NCBI RefSeq assembly: GCF_000275845.1
Contig: NW_006766897.1
Coordinates: 171,465-235,464 of the forward strand
Length of the DNA stretch: 64,000 nucleotides
DNA from: Dichomitus squalens LYAD-421 SS1
Taxonomy: Eukaryota > Basidiomycota > Agaricomycetes > Polyporales > Polyporaceae
Reading direction: 5' to 3'
Of the stretch, positions 19,995-31,687 are shown one piece after another. Within the stretch, counting starts at the first letter, position 1. Each line of letters starts with the position of its first letter. The notes under the pieces are model-generated. The model searched no databases, was not told the DNA's origin, and worked only from the letters and a program-made list of their open reading frames with translations. Both the position numbers and the translations under genes were made by a program.

Positions 19995-22843
19995 TACATT
20001 CTAGGGCGCGCTCTCGCCCCCCGCTGGACGCTTTCGTCGTCAGCGCCATCATCATGTCCCCCGCCCAATGACGCGGCGCGTTTTGGGGTGCCTGCGGATC
20101 CGCGGCCGACGCGACGGGCTCGGATGTACAGCCCTTGCGCAGGGCCATGGGATAGGAGCACACAGTCATCTACTGCACTAGTGTGCCCGAGCTGACCAGC
20201 CCCTCGACGCTTCCAGACTCCGCTATCGACTTGTCGGACGCTGCCCTGCCAGGTGGCCTCATCGTGGGGTGGTGCATCACAGCATCTTGCGCATCCATTC
20301 TTCCTTCCATAGGGTTCTTTTGGACTCCTTCTCTGGGCACGCGTGTCTCGCTCACAGCGCGGCACGTCGGAGGTTGTTTATACTATACTATCAGCACATA
20401 CGGTACCCGCACGCGTTTAACCCTCACAATCCTTTGCCGTTCTCTCTGGGTTCCTCTCGTCGTCATCAAGGCTTGGGCCGTGTCCTTTCGTCTCCAATTG
20501 CATCAGACCCATCCACAATCATCCACGCTCATTCGCTCTCCGTCTCGTCCACCTCGTCTCCCCCGCATTGTACATATGAACCCCCTGCATCCTCCATAGC
20601 CCGCTCGCATCGGCCGTTCGACGGCTTCTTCAACATCTGACCACTACAGTACGGTACCATAATACCCTTACTCAGTACATCTCACGTCCTTTCGTGCTTC
20701 TAATCCACGCGGGCGCCGCCCGCGATATACTAGGTGTACGTCGCTGTCAGTGTAGGCTAGCTTTGTACATCAGGAATACAACCAACGGCGTCCTTGTCAT
20801 CTCCGCGTCTGCGTCTGCGTCTGGCTCCACACGGCTTGTCGCGTACGGTATATCTGACACCGGAAACGGAGCCTTCGTGAATTCCAGCGACGTGGACGTG
20901 CGCTTTGCGTCCGCCGCGCGCGCAAACCTCGGGCAGGCCAGTGAGCGCTCAGCGCATAAGCCCCATATAGCTCGTCCAGCGCTCACTGCGGCGTCGCCCA
21001 GCATTGATCCCAGCTGCCTAGAGGGGTGCTCGCTCATTCCACCGCCAGCGGTCCCACAAACGAAGTAAAGTAAACTGAGTATCGCGGCAAGCTCTGAGCA
21101 AAATAGGCGGGATGGACATACAGAAAGCAGTCATCCCGTCGGGTCGTAGGCGCCCCTCGAGCGCGCGGCGAAATGAGCGACCGACAAGATTTGAGCACCC
21201 TGAGCATATCGAATGTTTCCCGCAACATGTCGCGGTACATGGCCCATCGCCACCGGATTCCGTCAACGCTAGTACTGTACGACGCAATGTGTCGAGCCGG
21301 AGACAATTGCTGCCGAACTACCATGAGAATATCGCCGACGCGCGCCCGCTCCTGCCCCGCCCGTCAGCACATGCATGTATGCTGATCGTCGAGCGCTGCA
21401 TACAGCGGTCTCAATCGCGTGTCGGGCGCATCTGGGCCGATGTCGATGAATGATGGCTACCGATCGGTGTGCGTCATGGGTGGGTCCCCACCACGGCTGC
21501 AGAGACATATGTGTACGAGTGCGGCCAGACTCTGAACGATGTATGCGGCCGAACTGGGGTGGCTCGAGGCCTACTCTGGGCGTACGAATGGGCAGTACGC
21601 CGCCGGAGGCACCACGCTCCGCAAGGGTTTCGATAAAGCCATGTATACGCATGGGGAGGTCAATGAGCTCTTCCGAAGGTGCTCGGATTAGTATTAAGTA
21701 AACATAGCGGTGGCTGAGCTTGCTTGTGGCGAGCGACCCTGCGCCTGGGTTCCATCGACCGACATAATCAGACTTGGCTCATGTTGTGTGAGCTCGTAGA
21801 CCCGCATGTCTGTGCGGCGGGAACATCATCGCGTAGTATGTCTGAGACATGACACGCGCTTAACCGCAAGTGTCAGGTGTCGTGACCCTGGACGGTGCTG
21901 CTGCGGACGACCTAAACATTGTAGAGCACATGCGCGCCCAACCTGAGCTAAACGCGAACACAAATCCTAGCCGCGGGCGAGTTCGGGACGCGCTCCTGCA
22001 GAGCCCGCCAAGGGGTAATCGGAACGCCATTAGTGAGCTGCCCGAGTGCCCGACCGATGAAGGCATTGTGCTCAGGTGTCTTTCATTCACGATTGACTGG
22101 AGGTGTCCGCTCTCGTCTCGCGCCCTCTCAAACCACTTCCCTGCACGAGATTCATCAGCAAAACACTGACCGTTTCCCTTCCTCCCTGACGTCCGATGAA
22201 ACATTCGTTTTACTGCAGCGAAACTGCGGAAGTAACGCGCCCCCGTTAGCGAGGTGGGCTTCGGCTCCCGCACATATATATATATATATAACGAGCGACG
22301 CGCCAGGGCAGCCTCTCTGAGCGACCCAGCGGGACGCCCTTGGGCGCGAAGCATCACCTCCCGGCGGGGATGACTGTGATTGTGGGCGTCGCGCCTTGAC
22401 AACGGGTTGTACGAACCCGGCGTGCCGGGCACGGTAGGGCCCTGAGGCAGAGCGGACAAGTGCGGCTTAAGTCCGAAGACCCTCGGCGCTGATCCCATGG
22501 ATGCAATTACGAGAGAGCTGTGGTCTCTTGAGGTTTCGAGAACATGGTGTAAGTCGGGGCGTATGGTCATTCATTGCATACGGGACCGACCTGGAAGGTG
22601 AACGGTGAGCATGACGTGCTGTGTCCTGTCGTGGTTGGCGTTGGTCCGTTACGCACCTCCCTGAGGAATATAGTGGATCTGTGCCAACAGTATCCAGGAT
22701 AAGTGGTACACGTCTCATGCCACATGAGAACGTTGGAGAACAGACAGCGTAGTACCGAGTAACATGGCCGATCAATGCGATCCTAGCGCGTCCGTGTAGT
22801 GATCTACGGCAACGGGGTACGCAGAGATGGCCAGGGGGGGTTC
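19995..22843. other. Gene-poor region
   Basis: About 2.8 kb with many overlapping ORFs on both strands but none with a recognisable domain or consistent splice structure. It contains a (TA)n run near 22275-22291. I see no gene that I can support. Confidence 0.5.
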
Positions 22844-23202
22844 TCAAGCTCTGAAGTCACGATGCTGGGCTGAAGAGTTTGCACAATTTCTCTGAATGGC
22901 GTACCCAACAATCCGCATCTCCCAGTCATCTGATCGGATGAGCTTTCGAAGGGCATCACGAAGGGATCTGTTGAGGGTAAAGGGAGGTTCAACGACGCGT
23001 GGCCTGTAGTTGGTGTCGTGTCTGCAGGACATGTCATGAACGCCACGCGGAAGTGTGGAGGGACTGCACACTCACAGGTTGGTGAAACATCAGCTCGACA
23101 TGTTATAGCAGATACTGAGACGTACCGCTGACATGACGCAGCGAAGCATGCCAAGGGCAGTATAGCTCGATGTTGTGTTGCGGTCAGGGCAACATGCGCC
23201 AT
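22844..23202 (-). CDS. Candidate small spliced protein, unknown
   Basis: A low-confidence gene model. ATG 23200-23202 begins MAHVALTATQHRAILPL. A good donor (CG|GTACGT) near 23125 and an acceptor ending GTGTGCAG near 23063 join it in frame to a second exon that includes LRDALRKLIRSDDWEM and RIVGYAIQRNCANSS, ending at TGA 22844. The product would be about 98 residues. The second exon has the look of real alpha-helical protein, but no family is recognised. There is no signal peptide and no supporting neighbour. It could equally be a chance ORF in gene-poor DNA. Confidence 0.28.
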
Positions 23203-23640
23203 TGCGTCGTCTATCCTACGTATGTCGTGTAGGCTATGCTATCCAGACCTGTCCAAAGCTACAAAGATGAAGGGGAATGATTCGTTGATGATATATCGAG
23301 GGTAACAGATCCAAGCTAAAGAAAACCATGCAGATGTCGTGAGTGAGATACACAATGGCCATGAGGGAAAAATAGGTCAGCAAACAGATGTGCGGTACAC
23401 AGCATGAGTGGAGTGGGGGAACAGATACAATGAGGGCCAACACTACGATTCCGCAAAGCATTACGACGATAGACAATAGAGAGTGAACACAATATGATAC
23501 AACTGTGGAAGAATCGGTCCAGATACGCATAAGTTAGACCTATGAATACACGTGCTGCAGAATCCCAAAGAAATAGTCATACCGTATGTACTAAACAACA
23601 CAACGCGTGCGTCCATCCGGCACGCCAATCGAGTGTCCGT

Positions 23641-24869
23641 TCACAATCCCATGCGCTCCGCTAACGTTCGGTCCCGTCCATTCGCGAAAGAATCGATGTT
23701 GTTGGTGTTGGCGTTGGTTCCGTTTGTCCGTCTGCCCCCTCCTCGGCGGCCTCCACCCCCACCTCCGCCACCATTTCGTCGAGACGACCTATCATGGTCA
23801 CCACGGTCGCGCTCTCTGTCGCGCTCACGATCCCGGTTCCTGGGACGGTCCCTGTCCCTATCACGATCGCGCTCGCGCTCACGGTCCCTGTCTCTGTGGG
23901 GCGGACGGTCGCGTTCCCGCAATGGCGACCGCGGTCCGGATCGGCTATCCTCGTCTACGTCCATGCTCCCACTACCCTCAGCTGGCTTCCGGTCAACGGA
24001 AGCACGAGAGTCCCGCGAGCCGCCACGGGGCTGGGTAGCGTTTGCCGCGGACAGGTGTGGCTTTGGAGGCAAGGGAGCAGTCGACGCTGGTGGTGACATC
24101 TGCGACTCCGAAAGACGTGGCTTTTTATGCGCTCTGGGCCCAGTAGGAGGCAACTTCGCAGCGCCGTTCGACAAGTGTGGCGGAAGCTGATGGCCTCGAG
24201 GCGCTGGGGAAGGTTGGTGCCCTGGATGTAGTTGGCGCCCGTGAGACTGGAGGAGCGCGTCTTGGGACTTCTCCAGTTCGGCGCTACACAATGTCGGGGT
24301 CAGGGGAGCTGCAGACAGTGACAACACAAGGAGCATCGAACGTACGATAGAGATGCAATGACTTGGTGCGACTCTGCGATCCCCATACCCATCAATCTGT
24401 CTGCTGCCGGGGAGTACACGCCTACAACACACCTCGTAGCGCTCCCTCGAGCTTCTGTACAACTCTTCTCAGAGAACGAACATCCTCCTTCAGTCGCCCA
24501 GTCTCTCCTGTTTTCAGTAGCTCGTAGAGCTCATCGTTCTCTTCTTGCAGTATCTTGGCTCTCTGGATGAGCGCAGTGGTGACTGAAGCGGAGCCGGATG
24601 TGGCGGCCGTTCCGCGTTGGGTGAGGTGGGGCAAGAGCAGTGACATAAACGAAGGTGGAATAGTAGTTGGCTCCGTGGTAGACGGAGGAGGCTGGTTCGC
24701 GAGAAACTGTCGTAAATGCGTAACCTCATCCTGCGAAGACGCGTCGGAATGTGAGCAGAGTGGATATCTGCTGCGGGTCAACGATACGCACGGTGAGCTC
24801 TGCGACCTGCCCGTCGCGTTGGCGCAGAAGCATCTCAAGCTCCAGCTCTCGTGACGTTGGGAGGTCCAT
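23641..24869 (-). CDS. WTAP/Mum2 family subunit of the mRNA m6A writer complex
   Basis: WTAP/Mum2 proteins are coiled-coil adaptors that hold the METTL3/IME4-type methyltransferase in the nucleus. Start ATG 24867-24869 (MDLPTSRELELEML). A leucine-rich coiled coil continues through DEVTHLRQFLANQ and PPSFMSLLLPHL to the family signature ELLKTGETGRLKEDV-RSLRRVVQKLEGALRE, then SHQVIASLSAELEKS. The SHQVIASLS part is carried by a 28-nt micro-exon at 24346-24373 with good GT/AG borders on both sides; without it the family motif would be broken. The C-terminal third is disordered, with a long (RD/RE)n tract like SR proteins, followed by Gly- and Asn-rich sequence ending LAERMGL. Recognition comes from the ETGxLKE...LRRVVQxLEGALRESHQVI block as known in WTAP. 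A methyltransferase partner is not in this window. Confidence 0.82.
24346..24373 (-). other. 28-nt micro-exon of the WTAP/Mum2-like gene
   Basis: It encodes the middle of the conserved RESHQVIASLS motif. It is flanked by an upstream intron ending GGGGATCGCAG and a downstream intron starting GTACGTTCG. Skipping it would disrupt the family signature. Confidence 0.75.
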
Positions 24870-26339
24870 GTTGAGGGCGGTGGGGGGACGACGCGTCGAC
24901 CGTCGGAAACCAAGGAAGGGTGGAGGACTGAGTCCGCGAGAACAGCGAATAGGCTCCGCCTGGAACCGCCCCGCGGATGTCGGCCACGTGGCTCTCGCGT
25001 GCGCCTGACAAGGCTTCGCAGACTTTGCGCTTGACTGCGCTGTCTTCAACGACATCCTCTTGTCGACCTAGAAGTTGAAGCACAAAGGACTAATCTGTAC
25101 AGTGACGGATTAAGGTGGCTGCTGGCTATCCAGGTGCGATATAAAGAACCGTAGATGCCTCGGGAATGATGGTATGTAGCTATGTCCCCTGCTCTTCCTC
25201 TCCCTCCTCTGCACTGCTACACTGCCAGTTGGAAGCTGGTGACAGGCCAGTGGAATCACTGGGATATGTTTGTGCACCACCTTCCGTCTAGCAGTGTTAT
25301 CAGCAACATTCTAGGCCTACTTGCTACTTTATGAGTGACTATCCTGAATTGCAACAGCTTGCGACATATCAATGAAATTACCATAAGAGGCATGTGGAAC
25401 GCCCTCGATACCCAAGACGCAAGGATACACCCACAAAGTTAATAGCGAGCGAACGAAGCCCTGTCAGGCGCACGCGACAAGAAAGTCGACGCCTTGGCAA
25501 TGCGCTTGAACGCGCTTTCCTCGCACAGTTGCGTCAACGTCGCAGATGCTGCATAGCGACCGTGGCCGATCGACGGCCTAGTCCACTGTGCTCATATACG
25601 CTGGCATAAGGACACTGAGTTTACGCTGTACATTCCAAGAGATTCGACGGACGTTGGGCGGCCCAGGCGAGCATTCGCCGTTGATGTCCACGGTAAGTAT
25701 TGATCACAAGATAAGTAGCGGTCAGTATACGAGGGCCTGTCCGAACCGTTGACTTGGGCCGATTTGATCAGTCGAGACCGGGGCACATGTGGGGCATTGG
25801 CTGGGCGCCACGTGCACTTCATTCGCCAGTACGTATTGCTCTGACGTTTCAGCTCAGCCGCACTCATTCTAGGACGCTCAGTTGGTCTCGACGAAGAAGA
25901 CCACCGAAAAGCCCACTGCGGTGACTTGCGTTCACGCTTGAGGTTTCACAGCAATTGGGCTCAGTTCGCATATGTGCTTTCACGCGGGACTTGGCCAGTG
26001 ATCGTGGACCGCACTTGCGAGTTGGATGGCAGGGCCGGGTGCCTAGTTGCGTCTTGATCTGACGACGTTTGTAGCGTCTCACTTCTTTCTCTACGCCAGG
26101 CACCCAGAGTCACACCATAGCCCACCTGATCATCTGACCAGCGTGGTCTTGCAATGATGCGGCCCCGAGGCGCATCTTCACGAGATCACAACCAGAGCTC
26201 TTGCCCGTGCCGTGTTCTGATATTCGAGTAATACCCGATGGCCGCTGCCAGGGTCTGTCGGGCGATAGAGTACTTAATGGCGAACCTGCCTCTTCAGTCA
26301 AGGTTGTCGCCCTCTCCGGACGCGTCTCGCAAGGCCACC
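24870..26339. other. Intergenic region upstream of the first glutaminase
   Basis: 1.5 kb containing the shared upstream area of the WTAP-like gene (minus) and glutaminase 1 (plus). Short ORFs here have no recognisable content. The last 200 bp share short blocks with the promoter of glutaminase 2. Confidence 0.5.
26140..26339 (+). promoter_or_regulatory. Glutaminase 1 upstream region, partly conserved with glutaminase 2
   Basis: A block starting AGCGTGG about 200 bp before the ATG, with GAGGCGCAT and CACGAG nearby, recurs in similar order 228 bp before glutaminase 2. The last 20 bases before both ATGs are nearly identical (ACGCGTCTCGCAAGG, then C/T, then ACC). The promoter was therefore duplicated along with the gene. 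No transcription-factor site is assigned. Confidence 0.5.
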
Positions 26340-28984
26340 ATGTACGCGCAAGCCCTCTTCCTCACCGGGGCATCCCTGTTGCTCTCTCCCGTCCTGGCGT
26401 GGGACTCAACGCCATTCAGTCCACCCTCTGTCCCACTTGCGGTTCGCACACCTTACCTCTCAGTCTGGCTTCCTCAAGGCGCCGGCACTGCTTTGAATGA
26501 TGCGTGGGCTACCTTCTGGAATGGGGATGTGAGCATGTTTCCTTATGTCCGAACTTCTCCACTAGTCCTAACTAGTCCTCTCTAGGTCGCCGCATGGACA
26601 GGATATGTCAAGGTCGATGGCATACCCTATGTTTGGCTTGGTGCCCCGAACGTCCCGGGTGCACAGAAGGCTACCCAAAAGAGCCTCGAGGTAGATATGC
26701 TCCCTGAGGCAGAAGTTTAATGGATATATGCTTACTGGTCGCAAACTGGGACTGTGTAGTGGACCTCCACGCAGAGCATCTTCACGTTACAAGCTGGTAC
26801 TGTAGACTTGACGGCGACTTTCCTCAGCCCGATCGAGGTTTGTGTGTTCAGTCTTGATGCGGCTGCGGCTGATCCATATGTCGTAATGCAGCCTTCTGAC
26901 CTCGTCAATCAATCACTTCCACTCTCGTATTTGGCGGTCTCCGTTGCGTCCAATGACGGCAAGCCCCATAGCGTCCAGGTATACACTGACATCACTGGGG
27001 AGTGGATCACCGGCGTCGACACCTGGACGGCAAACTGGACCACCACCACCACTGGCGGCGTCCTCACCCACCAAGTTCAGCTCGCGAACCAGGCCCGTTA
27101 CGAGGAAGTCAACGACCACGTTCAATGTATGCTTATATCTACGACCAAAGATTACTGTCATGCGGTCTGCTGATATGATGTTATAGATGGCGCTGCCTAT
27201 CACGCGACTATCAACGTGAGTGTTTCTTGATGTCGTTGTCGCGAGGGTCAGCACCTCTCAAGCTGACCACCATCCAACTTCTCTAGACGTCGGGTGTGAC
27301 TTGGCAAACTGGTCAAGACTCAGTCGTCCGTGGGCAGTTCATCCAAAACACCAATCTTGCCAACACGGCGGACACAAACTATCGTGCTGTCTCCTACTCC
27401 TGGCCTGTCTTCGCTTTTGTCCACAACCTCGGCGAAGTCACTACTTCTACCGAGCCGCTCGTCTACGTGGTTGGCCATGTTCGGGATCCCGCCATCCAAT
27501 ACATCACTGCAAATAACGGACGCCAGGATCGCTCCGTCTTGTTCTGGACGAGGTGGAGGACTGCCGCCAGTGCTATCTCCGCTTTCATCAAAGACTACCC
27601 TAACGCACTTGCGCGCGCAAACGCTTTCGACGCCCAAGTCAAGGCTGATGCCCTCAAGATCTCATCCGACTACGCTGATATCGTCGCCCTTTCCATCCGC
27701 CAGGCGTTGGGCTCCATCGAGATTACTGTGTCCAAGGACAGGTTCGGCAGATGGAACACCTCAGATATCACGACCTTCATGAAGGAGATCTCATCCGACG
27801 GCAACGTCAACACCGTCGACGTCATCTACCCCGCGTGGCCCGTCTTCTTGTACACCAACCCCGCGCTCGGGAAGCAGCTGCTCTTGCCGCTCTTCGAGTA
27901 CCAGGCGACCGGTCAGTATCCGAACAAGTGGGCCGTGCACGACATGGGCTCATCGTACCCCAAGGCGGTCGGCCACAACGACGGCCAGGACGAGGCGATG
28001 CAGGTCGAGGAGTCCGGCAACATGCTCATCATGGCGCTCTCGCACGCACAGAGGTCGGGCGACAACTCTCTCCTGCATAAGTACTACGGCCTGCTCGACC
28101 AGTGGACGCAGTACCTGATCCAGGACTCGCTCGTCCCCGCCGAGCAGCTGTCGACCGACGACTTTGCTGGTCGCCTCGCGAACCAGACGAACCTGGCGAT
28201 CAAGGGTATCGTCGGCATCGCGGCGATGTCGAAGATCGCTGACATTGTCGGGGACAGGGCGAAGGCAAAGAACTATTCGTCGATTGCAGCGTCGTACGTG
28301 CAACAGTGGCAGGGGTATGCGCTCTCGAGCGACAAGACGCATCTGACGCTTGCATACGGGGAAGACTCGTCGTGGGGTCTGGCGTACAATCTTCTCGCTG
28401 ACAAGCTCCTTGGCACGAACGTGTTCCCTCAGGAGATTTTCGATCTTCGTCAGTGCTCTCTTGTTGTGCGGAGTCTTATGCTGACTACGATCACCTTATT
28501 CCGCAGAGACCCAATGGTACTCAAGCCAAGCCCACGACTATGGTGTTCCGCTCGATACTCGGTAAGCATATGCGCATAGATGCACTTGTCCAGTCTCTTG
28601 ATGATTCGTTACTAACCTCTCTCGAATTTCAGCCACACATACACGAAATCCGGTAAGCTAACCCTCATAGACCACCGTTCCACGCCCATTTGCTAATCCC
28701 ATGCATCTATCAGACTGGGAGATCTGGACTGCAGGTCTGGTCACGTCGACAGAGGTCCGGGACCTGCTCATCAGCTCAGTCCGCAAGTACGCCGCGGACG
28801 GCAAGAACTCGCACCCGCTCGGAGACTGGTACGAGACTGCGGACGGGTCCGCTGAGGGCTTCCGCGCTCGCCCCGTCGTTGGTGGCCACCTTGCTCTGGT
28901 GAGTCTGTTCTGGATTCTCTGATCGACGGCGGGTAGGGATGCTGATGGTTCCCTATCAAGCTTGTTGTGCCAAATCATAGTTAG
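26340..28984 (+). CDS. gtaA: Secreted glutaminase A (GtaA-type), tandem copy 1
   Basis: Extracellular glutaminase that releases ammonia from L-glutamine; fungal GtaA family, with an N-terminal DUF5127-like and a C-terminal DUF4965-like domain. ATG 26340-26342 begins a signal peptide (LFLTGASLLLSPVLA) followed by the mature start WDSTPFSPPSVPLAVR-TPYLS. Conserved blocks include QGAGTALNDAWATFW, GHVRDPAIQYITANNGRQDR, WAVHDMGSSYPKAVGHNDG, EESGNMLIMALSHAQ, WTQYLIQDSLVPAEQLSTDD and IKGIVGIAAMSKIA. The C-terminal exons give DWEIWTAG and LGDWYETADG. About nine introns of 50-70 bp are visible. The last exon ends LVVPNHS at TAG 28982-28984, a few residues longer than copy 2. Potential N-glycosylation sites are frequent. 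Copy 2 lies 2.7 kb downstream in the same orientation. Confidence 0.9.
27872..28047 (+). repeat. 176-bp segment identical between the two glutaminase genes
   Basis: Bases 27872-28047 are identical to 33210-33385, while adjacent exon sequence differs at many third positions. It lies over the GKQLLLPLFEYQATGQYPNK region. The pattern suggests gene conversion. Confidence 0.85.
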
Positions 28985-29624
28985 GACTAGCTCAGATGGA
29001 TTGCATGTAATTAGACGTGATTTACTCTGCTCACGACGCTAACGTCGCCTGATGTCCTCGAGACTGGGCTCTGTCTCCCATCATGAGTCTTAGCCTGAAA
29101 CTCCAAGTCATGTAGCCCTGATACATCAATGTAGACCATGTTGACGGTAGCGTTTCGTCTTGCTCACACCGTCTGCCATCTGCGGCAACCACGTAGGCCT
29201 CCAGGGTCAGGACTGAGATATGAGCAGATGACATGACGTCACCGCTCGCTTGCCAAGGCTCTGACTCCCTGACGTCTGTTGCCTCTGGGGGGAAAGGGGA
29301 AGGGGTTTACACGCGGGGAAATGGCCAGGTTATGTCCCGCGAGTATAGCCTCAGCAGCCTAAGCCGTCGTCGCCGCGTCGAGGAGTCGATGAATCGAAAT
29401 CGGGTGAAATGCGGTGCAATCTCTCGATATGACGCCATCGACCCAGATATGGCCACTCTTTGATCTCACCACCCATGGACCTCCTCCTGAAATAAGACAC
29501 ACTGACCCGGGTTGCCCGGAACATTCGTGCCTCGCCTTCTTCTTGCGATGGGGCTGCTTCCGGTCCCGACTTCCCTTGCGATAGAACGACATCATCACGC
29601 GCTCATGTTTCCACGCTGTACATG
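28985..29624. other. Intergenic region between glutaminase 1 and the TIR element
   Basis: 640 bp of 3' flanking sequence. No ORF with recognisable content and no RNA gene was seen. Confidence 0.5.
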
Positions 29625-29627
29625 CAA

Positions 29628-29652
29628 CACCGCGTGAAGCGCCAGATTACGG
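29628..29652 (+). repeat. Left terminal inverted repeat
   Basis: 25-bp perfect inverted partner of 31016-31040, preceded by CAA. Confidence 0.75.
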
Positions 29653-30071
29653 TGGCAGGGAACATGCAGGGAATCTGCGTATTCCACGCATATTACCCAC
29701 GGATTCCCCAGTAAATTCCCCCTTGATGGGAATCTGCTGGGAACATGCACATCCTCTCCAGATTCCCTCAACATCCCCAACCGCTTCTGCAGATTTCAAT
29801 TGCAAGGGGGACTTGCCTGCCCAAAATCACTTATCCGACCGCGATGACGTCGTCGCATGGTCCGATATCGACCTGCCATTGCATCTATTCACATCTTGAC
29901 TTCGTACTTCTTGCATCCCCTCTGTATGCCTATCTCCCCCTTAAGTGGTACGTACTGACCATTGACTCTCGGATGACAGGCAGGTGTTCTCTCATACGGG
30001 CATATGTTGATTAGGGCAATAGTACGTCTCTAGTGTTGCGTGTGAAGTAGTATAAGTCTGATGGCATCTAG

Positions 30072-30456
30072 CAGGTTGTCCCACATTCATCGATCNNNNN
30101 NNNNNNNNNNNNNNNNNNNNNNNNNNNNNNNNNNNNNNNNNNNNNNNNNNNNNNNNNNNNNNNNNNNNNNNNNNNNNNNNNNNNNNNNNNNNNNNNNNNN
30201 NNNNNNNNNNNNNNNNNNNNNNNNNNNNNNNNNNNNNNNNNNNNNNNNNNNNNNNNNNNNNNNNNNNNNNNNNNNNNNNNNNNNNNNNNNNNNNNNNNNN
30301 NNNNNNNNNNNNNNNNNNNNNNNNNNNNNNNNNNNNNNNNNNNNNNNNNNNNNNNNNNNNNNNNNNNNNNNNNNNNNNNNNNNNNNNNNNNNNNNNNNNN
30401 NNNNNNNNNNNNNNNNNNNNNNNNNNNNNNNNCAGGTTGTCCCACATTCATCGATC
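30072..30456 (+). repeat. 24-bp direct repeat flanking the assembly gap
   Basis: Identical copies at 30072-30095 and 30433-30456, both starting CAGGTTGTCCCACATTC. CATCGATC occurs again just after the right copy. Confidence 0.85.
30096..30432. other. Assembly gap (337 N)
   Basis: A run of N inside the TIR element. The 24 bases just left of it (30072-30095) are repeated exactly just right of it (30433-30456), so the true gap may be zero, negative, or a collapsed tandem repeat. Confidence 0.95.
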
Positions 30457-31015
30457 ATCATCGATCAAGACTGTGAGTATCCAGATTCAACATTACAGTG
30501 CACTGCTAATCCTGTTCAAGCAGAACTCGATTACCGACATGGTGAGTGCATATATGCACATATCTTCAGTATTGCGCGTGCCATCTCAGCTGTGTCTGAT
30601 GTCCAATTGTAAGTAGGTGTCACTGCGCTGGCGGCTATGGGTACGAGTTGATTAGGTTAGGGTTGATTGGGCCGGTCTGTATGATATATAGAGAAGTTTA
30701 GACGTAGCGTAGAAGAGTCGCCGTTTGAATATATTCATTTCGATCTAATTCGTTCTGGCTGCCAATATCGGGAGGAATACTAGGTGCCAAGCCGGGCACC
30801 AAGAATGGATATTAATAATAAGCTACAAAGTCGTATATCCTATTTGATCCCATGTTACACAGGGTGCGGAATGTCTAAGTAATATGTGGGGAACATGGTC
30901 GGAATGTGAGCGGAAGGCAGTCAATACCACGACATCCTCTAAACCTGCGGAATGTGGTGGGAACAAGCTGGGAATGTGGCGGTAATGTGCTCATCCTCTC
31001 CGTGTTCCCCAACCT

Positions 31016-31040
31016 CCGTAATCTGGCGCTTCACGCGGTG
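31016..31040 (-). repeat. Right terminal inverted repeat
   Basis: Reverse complement of 29628-29652, followed by CAA. Confidence 0.75.
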
Positions 31041-31043
31041 CAA

Positions 31044-31687
31044 AGCATTCACGGCTTTTCGCAACTTGCGATATTTCTTACGCCCTCTCTAGGCTCACGC
31101 GACGCTGCAGGTTCACGTGCCACATCGGTCGCGTACTCGTACCGTGCATCATCTCACCCTTGTCCAGGGATGCTGAAGGCACATGTGTCGGCCATGCTGC
31201 AGCGAGCAAAGGAATCAGTCGCACAATTGACCACAGTTAGCTGAGTTCTTGTTCGGTCTAAACGTGCCTAGACCTGATAGCCGATCTCCTCGTATAATCT
31301 CTCCTTCCTCATTTTCAACGCTGATGTGTGCACAACAGGCTAAGAACGCATATCAGGCAGGATGCCCATTGAGTACTGATGTGAGGATGTACGTCAATTG
31401 TGCTTCCTTGCCCACGGCGTGTGGGCCAGGTCACATTGCAGGCCATCTGACTGACGCTCAGCGTGGTCCACTCGAATGCTGCGCGACCGAAGCGCATACG
31501 CACGAGGTCATCGACTACAGGCGTCTGACTGCCGTCACAGCCTGATCGTAGCACCCCACACTACTTATGGCCGACGGCCTTCTTGCGATTCGGAATCAAC
31601 TCGGCGCAGAGTATTTGATTAGAGTAGGAGTCTCCACAGCCCTTCGCCATCCTCTTCGAGCCCTTGCACGCGTCTCGCAAGGCTACC
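31044..31687. other. Upstream region of glutaminase 2
   Basis: 640 bp between the transposable element and the second glutaminase. The block from about 31460 resembles the promoter of copy 1. No separate gene is supported. Confidence 0.5.

Larger units (their letters stand above)
29628..31040. mobile_element. Non-autonomous CACTA-like terminal-inverted-repeat element
   Basis: The left end begins CACCGCGTGAAGCGCCAG and continues ATTACGG. The exact reverse complement of these 25 bases closes the right end at 31040. Both ends are flanked by CAA (29625-29627 and 31041-31043), a 3-bp target-site duplication. TIRs starting CAC and 3-bp duplications are features of CACTA/EnSpm transposons. The subterminal zones carry many short GGGAACATG/GGAATGTG motifs in both orientations, also typical of that group. 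No transposase ORF is visible, but 337 bases inside are unknown. It probably inserted after the glutaminase duplication. PIF/Harbinger also makes 3-bp duplications and is the main alternative. Confidence 0.62.

Noticed and set aside
21860..22570. 236-codon minus-strand ORF
   Set aside because: It contains a translated (TA)n microsatellite and no conserved motif. Treated as chance.
23234..23530. Hydrophobic minus-strand ORF of 98 codons
   Set aside because: It falls just 3' of the WTAP-like stop codon and looks like untranslated sequence. The hydrophobicity reflects base composition.
25592..25867. 91-codon minus-strand ORF starting MSAAELKRQSN
   Set aside because: It has a plausible start but no partner exon, domain or neighbour support.
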